Origin: Lepiota brunneoincarnata
Lineage: Eukaryota > Basidiomycota > Agaricomycetes > Agaricales > Agaricaceae
Length of the DNA stretch: 64,000 nt
Direction of reading: 5' to 3'
Assembly (NCBI GenBank): GCA_023014365.1
Contig: JAEBUN010000002.1
Span: 2,728,001 to 2,792,000, forward strand
Positions within the stretch are counted from its first letter, which is position 1. Each line of letters starts with the position of its first letter. Below are positions 62,146-64,000 of this stretch, in pieces. The position numbers and the translations under genes were made by a program. Below the pieces are notes generated by a model, which was not told where the DNA came from, did no database searches, and was given only the letters and a program-made list of their open reading frames with translations.

Positions 62146-62449
62146 CTTTAGCTCCAAATTGTGGGCTCTCTGGCTCTTGGTTCCGTTCCCTGGCGGTACC
62201 ATGCACGCCCTATATTATATCCCTATGTATTTCTTTACCCATGTGGAGGGAAATTTTCCACGGAGGTTTCCACGTACATTATGAAAATATTACTTGTTTC
62301 AACCAATTCGTTTGAGCTGTCTGCCTTGTAGAACTAGGTACTTATAATGGTAATTCTGATCCACGTGATTCTCGTCAGTAGCCAATCGGAACACAGATAA
62401 ATACTGTACCCGAGGGTCAATCGACATTGTTCCTTGTCGCCCTGCGATA
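62146..62449. promoter_or_regulatory. intergenic gap, promoter of the cyt b5/ACAD gene
   Basis: 304 bases between two plus-strand genes. It should hold the RAD16 3' end and the promoter of the next gene. No motif is certain. Confidence 0.4.
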
Positions 62450-64000
62450 ATGGCTGGAAAGCAACTCAAGGAATATACCAGGGAGGAAGTTACAAAGGTG
62501 AGCAGTGCACGCCTGCTTTCCACCGGGGACCCGGAAACTCAGACTGTGAAACTGTAGCATAACAAGGAGGGGGATCTCGTACGTTGGAACCTAGATTACC
62601 CTGTGCTTTGGGCGGGAGCTCATACAGGATGTAGTGGATTGTCATTGATGCCAAGGTTTTCGATGTTTCAAGATTCGCAGATCTTCACCCAGGCGGAGCC
62701 AATGTCCTGCTTTCCGAGTCTGTGGGTGCGCACTTCTGGCTAACTGCCATATATCACCAGTTAACCCAAAGGATCCTAACCAGCCGGAAATGACGCGACA
62801 CAGCCCTTCTTTGGTCTGCATCGACATGAAGTTCTTCTGAGACCACAATACAAGCGACTCCAAATAGGCACAATCCAAGGGGAGGAGGAAACCATTAAGC
62901 CACCGAGTCCCGGACAACTCAGCGAAGTTCCCTATGCGGAACCGACCTGGCTCAGTAAAGGCCATTTCAGCCCATATTATACCGATAACCATCGTAAATT
63001 CCAGCAGGCGGTTCGTGAATTCTTCGAGACTGTTGTTGCCCCTGAAGCCGCCAAGGCAGAGGAGACTGGCAAGAAGATCTCGCAAGAGGTTGTCGATAAG
63101 ATGGCGTGAGTATTCCCTTTCTCTCCGTGCCGCAGGAATTGCGCTGAGAGTTGCAAAGTGAGAATAACCTTATCGCCATGCGCCTGGGACCTGGCAAACA
63201 TCTCAAAGGTCGCACCTTAATGGGTGGAATCGTGAAACCCGAAGAATTCGACTACTTCCACGAGGTATTTCGAAGCCTCTAAATACCTCTCTTCTGCTAA
63301 TGTAAACCCGATAGGCTATCATCCACAATGAACTTGCCCGCGTGTGTAGTCGCTCTGTTGTCGATGGAATGCTGGCTGGTCTCGTCATCGGTATCCCCCC
63401 TGTGTTGAACTATGGCTCCGAGGGCGTGTGTAACCAAGTTATTCCAGAGGTATATCCGCTGCAGATTGTCCGATAGCGCAATACTGACTTTTCCACCAGA
63501 CTCTCTCCGGAAAGAAATACGTTGCCCTGGCAATTACTGAAGCCTTCGCTGGCAGTGACGTCAGCGGTTTGCAGACTACGGCCACCCGCGACGGCAATCA
63601 CTGGATTATCACTGGAACGAAGAAGTTCGCAGCAGCACCACTTCTTTGAAATATCCCCCCTCTAACCCGTTTGCCAACAGGTGGATCACAAATGGCACCT
63701 TTGCCGATTACTTTACCACTGGCTGCCGAACAGATGTAATGTTTCCGCTTGATCAAAAGCTTCCGTTCTGCCGAGCTAAATATTTCAAAGACTGGTTTCA
63801 CCGTTATCTTGATCCCTCGCGGCCCTGGAGTATCCACCAAACCCGTAAAGACCGCGTATTCCTCCGCTGCTGGGACCGCATACGTGACTTTTGACAAGGT
63901 CCGCGTACCGGTTTCCAACACGCTCGGACCTATTGGCAAGGGCATGTCTGTGATTCTCAGCAATTTCAATCACGAGCGATGGATGGTCTGCGCCACTTCG
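62450..64000 (+). CDS. cytochrome b5-acyl-CoA dehydrogenase fusion (3' end outside window)
   Basis: This fungal enzyme joins an N-terminal heme-binding cytochrome b5 domain to an acyl-CoA dehydrogenase. Exons: 62450..62497, 62558..62578, 62635..62725, 62784..63105, 63159..63264, 63315..63449, 63500..63624, 63681..63735, 63791..>64000 (371 aa so far, in frame to the edge). The b5 part (residues ~5-80) has YTREEV, WIVIDAKVFDVSRF, the heme motif HPGG and the second His in FGLHRHE. The dehydrogenase part has FETVVAPEAA, LAITEAFAGSDVSG (FAD site), WIITGTKKWITNG and GFTVILIPRG. It is a different subgroup from the mitochondrial enzyme at 5442. Acyl substrate and electron acceptor are unknown; direct transfer to the heme is inference. 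Confidence 0.92.

Noticed and set aside
1..64000. CRISPR array, prophage or bacterial operon structure
   Set aside because: The window is intron-rich eukaryotic DNA with no spaced direct repeats.

Overview
This 64 kb window is nuclear DNA of a filamentous basidiomycete, most likely an Agaricomycete. The evidence is the gene content (fungal MED13, kinesin-3, HEM25, ICP55, RAD16 and WW-domain proteins), many short introns of about 47-65 nt with GT-AG ends, very small exons, and compact gene spacing. The exact genus cannot be fixed from the sequence alone. I rebuilt 21 genes with exon coordinates, 19 of them complete and two cut by the window edges. No rRNA, tRNA, CRISPR array or transposon was recognised.

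Layout. 1-9.2 kb: 3' part of MED13 (+), a BIG1-like ER/vacuolar ATPase-assembly protein (-), a short/branched-chain acyl-CoA dehydrogenase (+), the mitochondrial glycine carrier HEM25 (-) and elongation factor SPT4 (+). 9.8-15.1 kb: a GABA/choline-type permease (+) and a class-3 lipase (-). 15.2-19.8 kb: two head-to-tail WW-domain genes (-) with the same unusual exon plan. 20.2-29.8 kb: an HMG-box protein (-), a PNUTS-like PP1 regulator (+), a LIM-domain-binding co-regulator (-) and the U3 snoRNP protein IMP3 (+). 29.9-36.1 kb: a kinesin-3 (UNC104) gene of 23 exons. 38.4-40.4 kb: a cyclopropane-fatty-acid-synthase-type methyltransferase (-). 40.4-45.4 kb: a 5 kb stretch with only one weak gene candidate. 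45.4-64 kb: ARL2 (-), eIF5B (+), a second permease (+), a single-pass membrane protein (-), the mitochondrial peptidase ICP55 (+), the DNA-repair helicase RAD16 (+) and the 5' part of a cytochrome b5/acyl-CoA dehydrogenase fusion (+).

Most of these are housekeeping genes for transcription, translation, transport and mitochondrial metabolism. They do not form one pathway. Several share very short divergent intervals: 17 bp between the LDB and IMP3 start codons, 69 bp for HEM25/SPT4 and 110 bp for BIG1/ACADSB.

Two things stand out. First, ten otherwise conserved genes each carry one to three single-base frame breaks: 14 in total, 13 of them an extra base. Correcting each one restores a whole-codon length for every gene, so I read them as sequence errors and not as pseudogenes. 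Second, splicing is unusual: micro-exons of 7-21 nt, three of them in a row through the kinesin P-loop, four likely GC-AG introns, an exon holding only a stop codon, and a 12-nt exon kept at the same place in both WW genes. I found no clear new defence or mobile system.
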